Part shown: one piece after another, positions 17,507 through 26,263 of the stretch | How positions within the stretch are numbered: the first letter of the stretch is position 1 | How the letters are laid out: each line of letters opens with the position of its first letter | NCBI GenBank assembly: GCA_016794485.1 | Contig: JAEUHV010000257.1 | Coordinates: forward strand, 1 to 50,210 | DNA length: 50,210 bases | From: Planctomycetota bacterium | GTDB taxonomy: Bacteria; Planctomycetota; UBA1135; UBA2386 | Reading direction: 5' to 3' | Program-made: the position numbers and the translations under genes | The notes under the pieces: model-generated | The model's input: the letters and a program-made list of their open reading frames with translations, nothing else | Databases searched by the model: none | Told to the model about the DNA's origin: nothing

Positions 17507-18268
17507 TCAGCCGAGCAGCGCGCGCGCAGTCGCCACCGGGTCGCTGGCGTGCACCAGTGAGCGGAACACCGCGTCGAGATGCACGTCGGCCTTGGCGCCG
17601 ACCTGCTGCCGCAACTGCGCCGCGGTCCCGCACGCGAGCAGCTTGCCCTTGTCGAGCACGGCGATGCGGTGTGCGGTGGTCTCGACGACGTCGAGCAGGT
17701 GGCTGCAGTGCAGCACCGAGCCGCCGCGGGCCGCGAACTCGCGCATCAGTTCCTTCACGACCAGCGTCGTGGTGACGTCGAGGCCGGACAGCGGTTCGTC
17801 GAACACGAGCAGCTTCGGTTCGGTGATCAAGGCGCCCGCGATCGAGACCTTCTGCAGCATGCCCTTGCTGAATCCGACCATCGGCTCGTCGCCCCGGGCC
17901 AGCAGCCCGAAGCCGGCGAGCAGCCGTTCGCCGCGTTGCCGGATCGTCGCGTCGGCGACGTCGAACAGGCGGCCCTTCAGCAGCAGGAACTCCCACGGCG
18001 TCAGCACTTCGTGCAGGCGCGCGACCTCGGGCAGGTAGCCGACCGCGGCGCGGGCCCGGTTCGGGTCGGCGACCACGTCGATGCCGTCGAGCGTGATCGT
18101 CCCGTGGTCCGGCCGCAGCAACCCGACCAGGCACTTCACCGTCGTCGACTTGCCGGCCCCGTTCGGGCCGAGCAGGGCGAGGATCTCGCCCTTGCCAATG
18201 GACAGATCGAGTCCGTGCAGGGCGACGAACGAGCCGTAGGACTTGCGCAGTCCGACGATGGCGAGCAT
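17507..18268 (-). CDS. ABC transporter ATP-binding protein without an adjacent permease
   Basis: A 253-residue ATPase of the ABC-2 type (CcmA/NatA-like). Walker A is GPNGAGKST (about 35-43), the Q-loop region is VGYLPEVARLHE, the signature is FSKGMLQKV (a variant of LSGGQ seen in this subgroup), Walker B is LLVFDEPLSGLD and the switch His lies in HCSHLL. It would power an inner-membrane exporter. No permease gene is next to it: convergent ICMT-like on one side, divergent secreted protein on the other. It may share a permease encoded elsewhere. It differs clearly from the second ABC ATPase at 47160-47894. Confidence 0.9.
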   Translation of the reverse strand: MLAIVGLRKSYGSFVALHGLDLSIGKGEILALLGPNGAGKSTTVKCLVGLLRPDHGTITLDGIDVVADPNRARAAVGYLPEVARLHEVLTPWEFLLLKGRLFDVADATIRQRGERLLAGFGLLARGDEPMVGFSKGMLQKVSIAGALITEPKLLVFDEPLSGLDVTTTLVVKELMREFAARGGSVLHCSHLLDVVETTAHRIAVLDKGKLLACGTAAQLRQQVGAKADVHLDAVFRSLVHASDPVATARALLG

Positions 18269-18313
18269 CGCCGCATCTTGGCGCGCGTTCCGGGCCGGCG
18301 ACAGCCCGAGGCG

Positions 18314-18331
18314 GCACGAACTGCACGAACT
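18314..18331. repeat. two tandem 9-bp direct repeats in a divergent promoter region
   Basis: GCACGAACT occurs twice in direct succession (18314-18322 and 18323-18331) in the 119-bp region between the ABC ATPase start and the secreted beta-helix gene. It could be a binding site for a regulator that recognises direct repeats. No other copy was noticed. Confidence 0.3.
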
Positions 18332-18387
18332 TGAAGGGCGGCGGCGGCGCCTTGCGTTCGGTCGGTGTCCAAGACTTCAGGCCTCCC

Positions 18388-19641
18388 ATGATCCGCACCC
18401 TGCTCGCCGTCTCGTCCCTGCTGGCCGCCGTCGCGGCCCAGCGCACCGTCGTGGTCGACCAGGCCAATGGCCCGGGCACCAACCACACCACGTTGGTCGC
18501 CGCCCTCAACGACCTGCAGGCCAACGACCGCATCGTCGTGCGGGCCGGCACCTACGACGGCATGGCGAAGAGCACGCAGCACTCGTTCAGCATCCACGGC
18601 GAGGGCTACCCGACGATCGTGCCGCCGGCGAGCACGCCGTGGATCGGCTACGCGATGCAGTTCACGTTCTGGGGTGGCGCCGGCCAGCGTGCCAACCTCG
18701 CCGGGCTGCGGTTCGAGTCGAACACCACCGGGCAGTGGGCCTTGACGGTGGCGACGTTCCAGAACAACTGGCCGGCGCCGACCGTGCACCTCGAAGACTG
18801 CCGGGTCGAGTCGGTGTCGCCGCAGGCGGACCGCGTCGGGCTGCTGGCCCAGGCGATCGGCTTGACGGTGAAGTCCTGCGAACTCGACACCACGCAGGTG
18901 ATCGACGCGGTCGCGTCGTTCGAGACGACGACGATCCATGGGCACGACGCGTCGGTGTGGAACGGTTTCACGCAGCGCGCGCAGACCGCGATCGACCTGA
19001 TCCGTTCCGAGGCGTGGTTCATCGACTGCAACGTGATCGCCGGCAGCAGCCTCGGCGCCAACGCCGAACCGGCCGCGTGTGTCGGCTTCAGCGATTCGTC
19101 GGTGACCCGGTTCTCGCAGGTGCACGCGTGCTGGAACTCGACGTTCGTCGCCGATGCCCTGCCCGGTCCGGGCTGGCCGGTGCCGAACGTGTTCCAGGAC
19201 TACACGTCGTTCTGGCCGACGGATCCGGTGGTCGAGTACGACCCGGTGGTGACCTTCCAGCCGAGTCCGCTCGGGGCCACGTTCGGGGCGGGCGTCGTGC
19301 CGACCGCGAAGACGTCGATCACGCACCAGGCGACGATCGACGCGCCGCTCGGCGGTTCGCATTCGATGTTCGTGCGCGCGGCGATCGGCGACATCGTGAT
19401 GAGCTGGGCCAGCATGGCCTCGTTCGCGACGCCGGTCGGGTCGTGGGAGCTGTTCCTGGATCCGCTGTCGGCGGTGCCGATCGGGGTGGGGGTGCTGACC
19501 ACCAGCCAGGTGCAGTTGTTCGCGATCGCGATCCCGAACAACGCGGCGCTGCTCGGCAGCGTGGTCGAGACCTTGCCGGTGTCGCTGTCGCCGGCCGGTG
19601 TGCTGGACATCGGCAATCCGTCCGCCGGCATGATCCGCTGA
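18388..19641 (+). CDS. secreted right-handed beta-helix-like protein with shared C-terminal module
   Basis: A 417-residue exported protein with a signal peptide (1 to about 19, SLLAAVAAQ). The start of the mature part (TVVVDQANGPGTNHTTLVAALNDL and DRIVVRAGTYDG) is typical of pectate-lyase-like or DUF1565-type parallel beta-helix proteins. The middle continues with short beta repeats (GLTVKSCEL, AWFIDCNVIAG). The final ~100 residues carry a separate module (SWELFLDPLSAVPIG, AIPNNAALLGSVV, GVLDIGNPSAG) that I align with the ends of the products at 1582-4029 and 8892-10760. No catalytic residues could be assigned. ATG 18388 is chosen because the signal peptide begins there. Confidence 0.75.
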   Translation: MIRTLLAVSSLLAAVAAQRTVVVDQANGPGTNHTTLVAALNDLQANDRIVVRAGTYDGMAKSTQHSFSIHGEGYPTIVPPASTPWIGYAMQFTFWGGAGQRANLAGLRFESNTTGQWALTVATFQNNWPAPTVHLEDCRVESVSPQADRVGLLAQAIGLTVKSCELDTTQVIDAVASFETTTIHGHDASVWNGFTQRAQTAIDLIRSEAWFIDCNVIAGSSLGANAEPAACVGFSDSSVTRFSQVHACWNSTFVADALPGPGWPVPNVFQDYTSFWPTDPVVEYDPVVTFQPSPLGATFGAGVVPTAKTSITHQATIDAPLGGSHSMFVRAAIGDIVMSWASMASFATPVGSWELFLDPLSAVPIGVGVLTTSQVQLFAIAIPNNAALLGSVVETLPVSLSPAGVLDIGNPSAGMIR

Positions 19642-19665
19642 GGGCATATCGCGGTGCCGTCTTGT

Positions 19666-19684
19666 GCGGCGCACCCCGCGCCGC
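19666..19684 (+). terminator. hairpin between the beta-helix and dehydrogenase genes
   Basis: GCGGCGC and GCGCCGC form a perfect 7-bp stem around a 5-base loop, 25 bp after the beta-helix stop and 16 bp before the next ATG. No T-run follows. It may attenuate read-through or act in the 5' leader of the downstream gene. Confidence 0.35.
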
Positions 19685-19699
19685 GAACCTTCCCGCCGC

Positions 19700-20950
19700 A
19701 TGCCGCGCATCGCCCTCTCGCTCGTCACCGCCTTCTTGTCGCCGTTCGCCGCAGCCCAGGACGAGCCGGAACCACCCGCACTGCCGGCCGGCCCGGCACT
19801 CGCCTACGAGAACGCGTTCCCGGCGCAGGCCGGGTTCGACCGCCCGCTCTACGTCGCGTTCACCGCGACCGACGCCGGCAACGCCTACGTCGTGACGCAG
19901 GCCGGCCACGTGTTCGCGGTCGCGCGCGACGGCAAGAGTGCCGAGCGGCACGTGTTCCTCGACTTGACCGCGAAGGTGTTCACCGACAACTGGGAGGAAG
20001 GCCTGCTCGGCTTCGCGTTCGATCCGGCCTACGCCGACAACGGCCACGTCTGGACGTGCTGGAGCGAGAAGATCGCCAACACGAAGGGGATGATGGGCAA
20101 CGGCAAGGAAGCGAAGAGCAACCGCCAGTCGGTGGTCGCGCGCTACACGGCGAAGAAGGACGGCAACGGCCGCATGGTCGCCGACGTCGCCACCGAGCTG
20201 CGCGTGCTCGAGTTGTTCCAGCCGTTCGGCAACCACAACGGCGGCACGATCGAGTTCGGCCCGGACAAGATGCTGTATCTCGCGTTCGGCGACGGCGGCG
20301 CCGCCAACGATCCGTTCGGCAACGGCCAGTCGCTCTCGACCTTGCTCGGCAAGGTGCTGCGCATCGACGTGCGCGCGGCGAGCAAGGAGAAGGCGTTTGC
20401 GATTCCGGCCGACAACCCGTTCGTCGGCAAGGAGGGCGCGCGCGGCGAGATCTGGTGCTACGGCCTGCGCAACCCGTGGCGCATCACGTTCGATCGCGCG
20501 AACGGCGACCTGTGGTGCGGCGACGTCGGCCAGAACCGCATCGAGGAGGTCGACCGGCTGGTGAAGGGCGGCAACTACGGCTGGAACACGATGGAGGCCC
20601 ACGAAGTGTTCCAGCTGCGCAAGGACAAGACGCCGCCGACGCCCGACATGATCGCGCCGGTGGCCAGTTACCCGCACGCCGAGGGACTGTCGATCACCGG
20701 CGGCTACGTCTACCGCGGCCAGGCGATCCCGGGGCTGCAGGGCTGGTTCGTCTACGGCGACTTCCAGACGCTGCGCATGTGGGCTTGCCAGGAGGACCGC
20801 GCCGGCGGCAAGCACCGGGTCGTGACGTTGGCAACGGCACCGCAGCAGGTGTCGAGCTTCGCCGAGGAGCCGGACGGCGAACTGCTGCTGACCGGGTTCG
20901 AGGGCAAGAAGGGCGGCAAGGTCTGGCGCCTGCGAGCGGCGAAGAACTGA
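19700..20950 (+). CDS. exported PQQ-dependent glucose/sorbosone dehydrogenase-like beta-propeller
   Basis: A 416-residue protein with a signal peptide (MPRIALSLV to AAAQ). The body is a six-bladed propeller of the GSDH/Yli type: RPLYVAFTATD, EEGLLGFAFDPAY, HNGGTIEFGPDKMLYLAFGDGG, GLRNPWRITFD, GDVGQNRIEEVD, NYGWNTME and GGYVYRGQAIPGLQGWFVYGDF. Relatives oxidise aldose sugars in the periplasm with PQQ; several homologs have no proven activity. No electron-acceptor subunit or PQQ-synthesis gene is in the window. The family is certain and the substrate is not. Confidence 0.88.
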   Translation: MPRIALSLVTAFLSPFAAAQDEPEPPALPAGPALAYENAFPAQAGFDRPLYVAFTATDAGNAYVVTQAGHVFAVARDGKSAERHVFLDLTAKVFTDNWEEGLLGFAFDPAYADNGHVWTCWSEKIANTKGMMGNGKEAKSNRQSVVARYTAKKDGNGRMVADVATELRVLELFQPFGNHNGGTIEFGPDKMLYLAFGDGGAANDPFGNGQSLSTLLGKVLRIDVRAASKEKAFAIPADNPFVGKEGARGEIWCYGLRNPWRITFDRANGDLWCGDVGQNRIEEVDRLVKGGNYGWNTMEAHEVFQLRKDKTPPTPDMIAPVASYPHAEGLSITGGYVYRGQAIPGLQGWFVYGDFQTLRMWACQEDRAGGKHRVVTLATAPQQVSSFAEEPDGELLLTGFEGKKGGKVWRLRAAKN

Positions 20951-20995
20951 CCGCTGCCGCGAACCACGGGGGATCGGGTAACGTTCGCCGCCCCG

Positions 20996-21778
20996 GTGCG
21001 CGCCTCCTTCCTGCTCCTGTCCTGCCTGCTGCACGGTGCCGTGCTCGGCACGGCCCTGGTCGTGCACGCGCACGCCGGTGGGACGGTGCGGCCGCGCGCC
21101 AACGTCGAGGTGCGGGCGCAGCGCGGCAGCGAAGCGACGATGACGCTGGTGGTGCGCGAACGGGCGCCGCGGATCGAGTTCGAGGCGCAGCCCGCCGACG
21201 ACGCGGCTCGGCGTCCGGTGGCCACGCGCGAGCCGGCTCCGGAACCGCCGCCCGAACTGTCGCCGGTCGAGTTCCCGGCGGAGACCGCGGCCGAACTGCT
21301 GGCGCGGCTCGGCGCCGGGGCGCAGCGCGAACTCGCCGAAGCCGAACGGCAGCGACCCGTGGCGTCGCCGGACGTGCCGCCCAAGGTGCCGCTGGGCACG
21401 GTCGGCAAGCACCGGGCGATGCCGCCGGCGGCCGACACCGATTCCCGGCCGGCCCCGAAGGTCGCCGAGGTCGCGCATGCGGAAGCTCCGTGGATCGACG
21501 CGGTGCGCGCCGCGGACAACGAAGCGCCGCGGTTTCCGGAGGCCGAGCGCCGCGCCGGGCACGAGGGCACCGTGGTGGTCGCGGTCGAGGTCGACGCCGC
21601 CGGCCGGGTCGTGTCGGTCGAGCTGCAGTCGGGTTGCCGTTGGCCCGGCCTCAACCGCGAGGCCCTGCGCGCGGTGCGTGGCTGGCGGTTCGAGCCGGCG
21701 CGGCGCGTCGGCGTGGCGGTGCCCACGTCGACCATGGTGACGGTCGAGTTCCGGCTGCAGGACGCGGCGACGAAGTGA
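20996..21778 (+). CDS. TonB-type energy transducer
   Basis: A 260-residue protein beginning with GTG. One N-terminal helix (about 3-25) anchors it in the inner membrane. A Pro/Glu-rich periplasmic stretch follows (PAPEPPPEL near 79). The C-terminal domain (about 178-258) has the TonB fold pattern: PRFPEAERR, EGTVVVAVEVDAAGRV, ALRAVRGWRFEPAR and VTVEFRL. TonB passes energy from ExbB/ExbD to outer-membrane receptors. No ExbB/ExbD pair adjoins it; the only ExbB-like gene in the window is in the chelatase operon at 4310. The stop codon lies in a palindrome shared with the convergent glycosyltransferase gene. Confidence 0.85.
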   Translation: MRASFLLLSCLLHGAVLGTALVVHAHAGGTVRPRANVEVRAQRGSEATMTLVVRERAPRIEFEAQPADDAARRPVATREPAPEPPPELSPVEFPAETAAELLARLGAGAQRELAEAERQRPVASPDVPPKVPLGTVGKHRAMPPAADTDSRPAPKVAEVAHAEAPWIDAVRAADNEAPRFPEAERRAGHEGTVVVAVEVDAAGRVVSVELQSGCRWPGLNREALRAVRGWRFEPARRVGVAVPTSTMVTVEFRLQDAATK

Positions 21779-21788
21779 CCGCGGTCAC
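21775..21788. repeat. 14-bp palindrome containing the stop codons of two convergent genes
   Basis: GTGACCGCGGTCAC is a perfect palindrome. The TGA of tonB (21776-21778) and the reverse-strand TGA of the glycosyltransferase (21785-21787) both fall inside it. As RNA it could form a 5-bp stem with a CGCG loop. It may be a weak bidirectional end signal or simply a chance result of two GTGA ends meeting. Confidence 0.4.
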
Positions 21789-23002
21789 CGCGCGAACGTG
21801 ACGCCGAGCCGGGCCAGCACGTCGTCGTAGCGTTCCAGCATGCGTTGCCAGCGCCACTCGCGCCGCACCCATTCGCCCGCGGCTCGGCCCATGCGCCGCG
21901 CGTGGGTCGGATCGGCGAATGCGGCGGCGACCCCGGCGATCGTGGCTTCGGCGCCGTCGGCGATGGTCAGTGTGCCAGCCGGCACGTCGCCGAGGCCTTG
22001 CGCCGCCTGTGGCGACGACACCACGGACAAGCCCATGCTCATCGCCTCGAGCACCTTGTTCTGCACGCCGCGCGCCAGGCGCAGCGGCGCGATCGCGACC
22101 GCGGCCCGGTCGAAGAACGGCGGCGTGGTCGGCACGCGGCCGGTCACCGTGATGCCGGGGCGTTGCGCCAGGGCCTGTACGCGCGGCACCGGCTTGCTGC
22201 CGACGACCAGCAGGCGCGCGTCGGGGAAGCGTGCCCGCAGCGTCGGCCAGCACGCGTCGGCGAACCAGCACACGCCGTCGACGTTCGGCTCGTAGTCCAT
22301 CACGCCGGTGAACACCGCGGTGTGCGCATGGCGATCGGCGTCGCCGGCGCTGGTGAAGTGGTCGGTGTCGACGCCGTTCGGCAGCACGACCGGTTCGACG
22401 CCCGGGATGCGTTCGCGGAACAGTTCGCGTTCGACTTCGCTGACCACCGCCGAACACGGGAACGCGCGCGCGACCCGGTCCTCGAACGCCAGCAGCCGGC
22501 GGGCTTCGCGGCCGTAGATCCAGCGGCCGAGCGGACCGCTGGTCGCCGCGTATTGACGCCACTTGTCGGAGTCGAGTTCGGCGAACTGCATCACCTTCGC
22601 GCGCGCCGGCACGTCGAGTGCGTACTGCGCCATCGACGACGAGTAGACGTGCACCAGGTCGATCGGCCCGGCCGCCGCCTGGCGTGCGACCGCCGCCGCG
22701 AGTCCACGGTCGCGGAAGAACGGCAGGGTCAGGGCCTCGCCGGTGAGCAGGCCCCGCAGGCTGGTCAGCTTGCGCGATTTTCGCGAGAGGAACGGGGCCA
22801 CGACCTCGCGGCAGTTCTTGGCGAGAAACGCCACACCTTCGGCGTCGCGCTCCTCCTCGGCGAAGCAACCGACGAAGACATCGGCGCCGCGCTGCAGCAG
22901 GTGCTGCAGGAAGTGCCACGTGGTGATGCGGTCGCCGCGGTCGGGCGGCCACGGCACCCGCTGGCACAGGAAGACGACGCGGATGGGACGGGTCGGGTTC
23001 AC
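21785..23002 (-). CDS. glycosyltransferase, TIGR03087 (PEP-CTERM/XrtA-associated) type
   Basis: A 405-residue GT-B glycosyltransferase. The start VVFLCQRVPWPPDRGDRI and HFLQHLLQRG match TIGR03087, a family often found in exopolysaccharide loci beside exosortase systems. The C-terminal half has the nucleotide-sugar site pattern: VVLPNGVDTDHF, FTGVMDYEPN, LLVVGSKP and GVQNKVLEAMSMG. It should add a sugar to a lipid-linked glycan in the cytoplasm. I chose the GTG at 23002, which puts the conserved RVVFLCQRVP near residue 7. An ATG at 23074 would overlap the divergent HDOD gene and add low-complexity residues. Confidence 0.85.
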   Translation of the reverse strand: MNPTRPIRVVFLCQRVPWPPDRGDRITTWHFLQHLLQRGADVFVGCFAEEERDAEGVAFLAKNCREVVAPFLSRKSRKLTSLRGLLTGEALTLPFFRDRGLAAAVARQAAAGPIDLVHVYSSSMAQYALDVPARAKVMQFAELDSDKWRQYAATSGPLGRWIYGREARRLLAFEDRVARAFPCSAVVSEVERELFRERIPGVEPVVLPNGVDTDHFTSAGDADRHAHTAVFTGVMDYEPNVDGVCWFADACWPTLRARFPDARLLVVGSKPVPRVQALAQRPGITVTGRVPTTPPFFDRAAVAIAPLRLARGVQNKVLEAMSMGLSVVSSPQAAQGLGDVPAGTLTIADGAEATIAGVAAAFADPTHARRMGRAAGEWVRREWRWQRMLERYDDVLARLGVTFAR

Positions 23003-23060
23003 CAGACCTGCGTCAAGGTCGAGGATCGGTGCCCCCGATACAAGCACCGGAGCACCGGCA

Positions 23061-23933
23061 ATGTCACAGTCCACGGGTCAGCCGACCAACATCCTGGGTC
23101 TGGTCAACAGCACCATCGACCTGCCCACCATGCCGGAGGTGCTCGTCAAGCTGAACGACGTCATGGGCCGCGCCGATGCGTCGGCCGCCGACGTCGCCAA
23201 GGTCGTGTCCGCCGACCCGGCCGTCGCCACCAACATCCTGCGCATCGTGAACTCGGCCTACTACGGCCTGCAGGTGCGCGTGTCGTCGGTCAGCCTGGCG
23301 ATCTCGGTGATGGGCTTCAACATGACCAAGAAGGTCGCGTTGAAGGCCGCCGTGTTCTCCTCGTTCGGCAAGCGGCGCGAGAAGATCCAGCACTTCGATC
23401 CGTCGCAGTTCTGGAAGCACGCGGTGTTCGTCGGGGTCGCGGCCCGCGCCCTGGCGACCGCGTCGCCGACGTTCGCCGACATGCACCCGGAAGACGCCTA
23501 CATCGCCGGCCTGCTGCACGACATCGGCAAGATCATCCTGATGGAGAAGGCGGCACCGAAGTACCTGGCGATGCTGCGCAAGACGGTCGCGCAGAACCGG
23601 GCCGAGATCGACGTGGAGACCGAAGACTTCGGCTTCACGCACGCGGACGTGGGCTCCGTGCTGGCGATCAAGTGGTCGCTGCCCGAGGATCTGGCGATCG
23701 CCATCCGCTACCACCACGCGCCCGCCAAGGACCCGTTCCATCGTTCGCTCAGCTCGCTCATCCACCTCGCCGACCATCTCGCCTGGCGTGGCAGGAATCC
23801 GTCGACCGTCGGCACACCGATGGTCGTGCTCGACCACGAGGTCTACGCGCACATCGGTCTCGACCCCGCCAAGGTCGAAGAACTGCTGCCGCAGATCCAC
23901 GAGGACTTCGCGGCATCCGAATTGCCCTGGTAG
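23061..23933 (+). CDS. HDOD domain signalling protein
   Basis: A 290-residue protein that is almost entirely one HDOD domain: LPTMPEVLVKLNDV (about 19-32), VVSADPAVATNILRIVNSAYYG, then the LLHDIGKIIL segment (about 151-160), which keeps an HD pair here. HDOD proteins are related to HD phosphohydrolases and are usually regulatory scaffolds in motility, stress or nucleotide signalling. It has no attached output domain. It is divergent from the upstream glycosyltransferase (58 bp between starts) and is followed after 33 bp by the flippase gene, so it may control or be co-expressed with the glycan genes. Confidence 0.88.
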   Translation: MSQSTGQPTNILGLVNSTIDLPTMPEVLVKLNDVMGRADASAADVAKVVSADPAVATNILRIVNSAYYGLQVRVSSVSLAISVMGFNMTKKVALKAAVFSSFGKRREKIQHFDPSQFWKHAVFVGVAARALATASPTFADMHPEDAYIAGLLHDIGKIILMEKAAPKYLAMLRKTVAQNRAEIDVETEDFGFTHADVGSVLAIKWSLPEDLAIAIRYHHAPAKDPFHRSLSSLIHLADHLAWRGRNPSTVGTPMVVLDHEVYAHIGLDPAKVEELLPQIHEDFAASELPW

Positions 23934-23966
23934 CCGGAACGGCTCCGCCATGCCTGCGAGGCGCGC

Positions 23967-25394
23967 ATGAATTTCCGGCGTTGGGTGGTCTTCACCTTCC
24001 TGATCCACCTGCTCGTGGTGGCGGTGGACAAGGGTGGCGGCCTCGTGCTGTACCTGCTGACCGCGAACCAGCCCGAGCAGCACGGCAAGGCCGGCATCGC
24101 CGCGTCGCTGCCGTTCATCCTGATGGCGATCGCCAACCTCGGGCTCGCCACGTCGCTGGTCTACTTCGTGCGTCGGGGCCGGTTCACCGCGCAACAGTGC
24201 TTCGAGACGACCATGGGCATGGCGCTCGTGTGGGGCACCCTGGTCGCCGCCGCGGCCGGCGCGTTCGTCTTGTGGGGGCTGCCGGCGATCGACCCGGACT
24301 GGGTGATGGATCCGCGCGGCGTGGTTCCGGTGTGCGCGGCGGTGCCGCTGCTGCTGGTCGCCAGCTACGCCAACAGCACGCAGTTGGCGGCGGAACGGGT
24401 CGGCGACTACGGGCTCGTGCACCTGGTCACGTCGCTCGCGTTCCTGCCGGCGTTCTTCGCGGTGTTCTTCTGGTTCGGCGGGACGTTGGCCGACGACCAC
24501 GTGCCGCTGTCGGTGGCGTGGGGCCGGTTGTTCTCGACGGCGATCGTCGTCGTGGTGTCGCTCTGGCTGGTGCGCAAGGTGGTGACGCTGCGGGTGCGCT
24601 TCCACCGCGAGTTCCTCGGCGAGGCGTTGCGGTACGGCTGGAAGGCGAACCTCACCTCGACGCTGGTCTACCTGAACCACCGCCTCGACCTGGTCGTGCT
24701 CGGGTCCGTGGTCTACTCGACGGCGATCGGGGCCGGGTTCACCAAGTCCGACGCCGAACGCAGCATGGGCACCGAGGTCGCGTACTACTCGATGGCGGTG
24801 ACCTGGGCCGAGCTGGTCTGGCACTTCCCGGAGGCGATGCGCGACCTGTTCTTCAGCAAGGTCGCGGGCAGTTCGCACGCGCAGGCCCGTGCCTTGACGC
24901 CGGTGCTGGCGCGGCTCGGCTTCGCCGTGTCGTTGCTCGGTGCCACGGCGATCGTGCTGCTGATGGACCCCATCATGAGCGGCATCACCGTGCTGGCGCG
25001 CGGCAGCGACACCGCGTGGTTGTCGTGGAGTCCGAACGTCGGTGCGGCGCTGTGGTGGCTCGTGCCCGGCACCGCCGCGTTCACCGTGTCGAAGATCCTG
25101 CAGGCGGACCTCGCCGCACGCGACCAGCTGCAGACCTGCGTGAACGCCCAGCTGTGCGTGTTCGCGACGATGCTCGGCTTCGACTTCCTGCTGATCCCCG
25201 AACACGGCGCGAAAGGTGCGGCGCTCGCGTCGACCATCGCCTACGTCGTGGGCACCGTGTGGACCCTGGTCGCCTACGCCCGCCAGACCGACACGCCGGC
25301 ATGGCGCTGCCTCGTCGTTCATCGCGCCGACTTCCGCTACATTCGCGACATCGCCGTGGCGGTGTCGAACAAGCTGCGGAGGAAACGCGAATGA
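23967..25394 (+). CDS. polysaccharide flippase-like membrane protein (Wzx/MATE fold)
   Basis: A 475-residue polytopic membrane protein with about 12 to 14 hydrophobic helices and basic cytoplasmic loops, as in Wzx/oligosaccharide flippases (MVF/MATE superfamily). Segments such as FILMAIANLGLATSLVYFV and GLVHLVTSLAFLPAFFAVFF resemble the N-terminal bundle of the family. The flanking glycosyltransferases support a role in moving lipid-linked glycan across the inner membrane. GAGG before the ATG is a plausible ribosome site. The next gene starts by ATGA overlap. Confidence 0.78.
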   Translation: MNFRRWVVFTFLIHLLVVAVDKGGGLVLYLLTANQPEQHGKAGIAASLPFILMAIANLGLATSLVYFVRRGRFTAQQCFETTMGMALVWGTLVAAAAGAFVLWGLPAIDPDWVMDPRGVVPVCAAVPLLLVASYANSTQLAAERVGDYGLVHLVTSLAFLPAFFAVFFWFGGTLADDHVPLSVAWGRLFSTAIVVVVSLWLVRKVVTLRVRFHREFLGEALRYGWKANLTSTLVYLNHRLDLVVLGSVVYSTAIGAGFTKSDAERSMGTEVAYYSMAVTWAELVWHFPEAMRDLFFSKVAGSSHAQARALTPVLARLGFAVSLLGATAIVLLMDPIMSGITVLARGSDTAWLSWSPNVGAALWWLVPGTAAFTVSKILQADLAARDQLQTCVNAQLCVFATMLGFDFLLIPEHGAKGAALASTIAYVVGTVWTLVAYARQTDTPAWRCLVVHRADFRYIRDIAVAVSNKLRRKRE

Positions 25395-26263
25395 CCCGCA
25401 CCGTTCCCGTCACCGTGGTGGTCCCGGCCTACAACGCGGCCCGGTGGTTGCCCACGGCGTTGGATTCCGTGCAGCAGCAGACGGCGCTGCCCACGGCGGT
25501 GGTCGTCGTCGACGACGGCTCGGACGACGACACTGCCGCGATCGCGATGCGGGCCGGGGCCTTGCTGCTGCGCCAGGACCGCCGTGGCCCGGGGGCGGCA
25601 CGCAACCGCGGCATTGCCGCGGCCGCAACGGAGTTCGTGGCGTTCCTCGACGCGGACGACTGGTACACCCCGGACAAGCTCGAGCGGTCCGTCGGCGAAC
25701 TCGAACGTTTGAAGGCCGCGGCGCTGGCGACCGACGCGTGGGTCGTGCGCGGCGATCGCATCGAAGCGCGCAAGAACCAGCGCCGCACGGTGCCCAGCGT
25801 CGTGACGATGGAGCGGCTGCTGCAGGGCAACCCGGTGATCTGCAGCACGGTGGTGGCCCGGTTGTCGGCGGTGCGCGCGGTGGGCGGCTTCGACGAGCAC
25901 CCGGACCTGGTCGCGACCGAGGACTTCGATCTGTGGCTGCGGCTTGCGCGCCGCGAACCGCTGGCCTACTTGCCCGACCCGATGACGTTCTATCGCGTGC
26001 ACACCGGCAGCCTGTCGGCGAACGAACGGTTCCTGCGCGGCGTCGACCGGATCCTCGACCGCGTCGCCAAGGAATACGAAGGCGAGGCGCACTTCCAGAA
26101 CCTGGTGCGCCGTCGGCGCGCCGACGTGCGGCTCGACCTGGCGTGGGACCTGCTGGAAGCGGGCAAACGCCAGGAAGCGAAGGACCTGATCGACGAGGCC
26201 CGGCGGCTCGCGTCGACGTGGAAGGGGCTGCGCATGCGCTTGCGCACGCTATTGGCGCGATGA
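25391..26263 (+). CDS. GT2 family glycosyltransferase
   Basis: A 290-residue GT-A enzyme. The N-terminal nucleotide-sugar domain has VTVVVPAYNAARWL (about 7-20), VVVVDDGSDDDT, GPGAARNRGIAAA and the metal-binding FLDADDWY (about 85-92). Further motifs are GNPVICSTVV and TEDFDLWLRLA, the latter holding the expected catalytic acidic residues. No membrane helix is seen. It probably extends the glycan translocated by the flippase encoded just before it. ATG 25391 overlaps the flippase stop, and GGAGG at 25378-25382 is a strong Shine-Dalgarno sequence. Confidence 0.92.
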   Translation: MTRTVPVTVVVPAYNAARWLPTALDSVQQQTALPTAVVVVDDGSDDDTAAIAMRAGALLLRQDRRGPGAARNRGIAAAATEFVAFLDADDWYTPDKLERSVGELERLKAAALATDAWVVRGDRIEARKNQRRTVPSVVTMERLLQGNPVICSTVVARLSAVRAVGGFDEHPDLVATEDFDLWLRLARREPLAYLPDPMTFYRVHTGSLSANERFLRGVDRILDRVAKEYEGEAHFQNLVRRRRADVRLDLAWDLLEAGKRQEAKDLIDEARRLASTWKGLRMRLRTLLAR

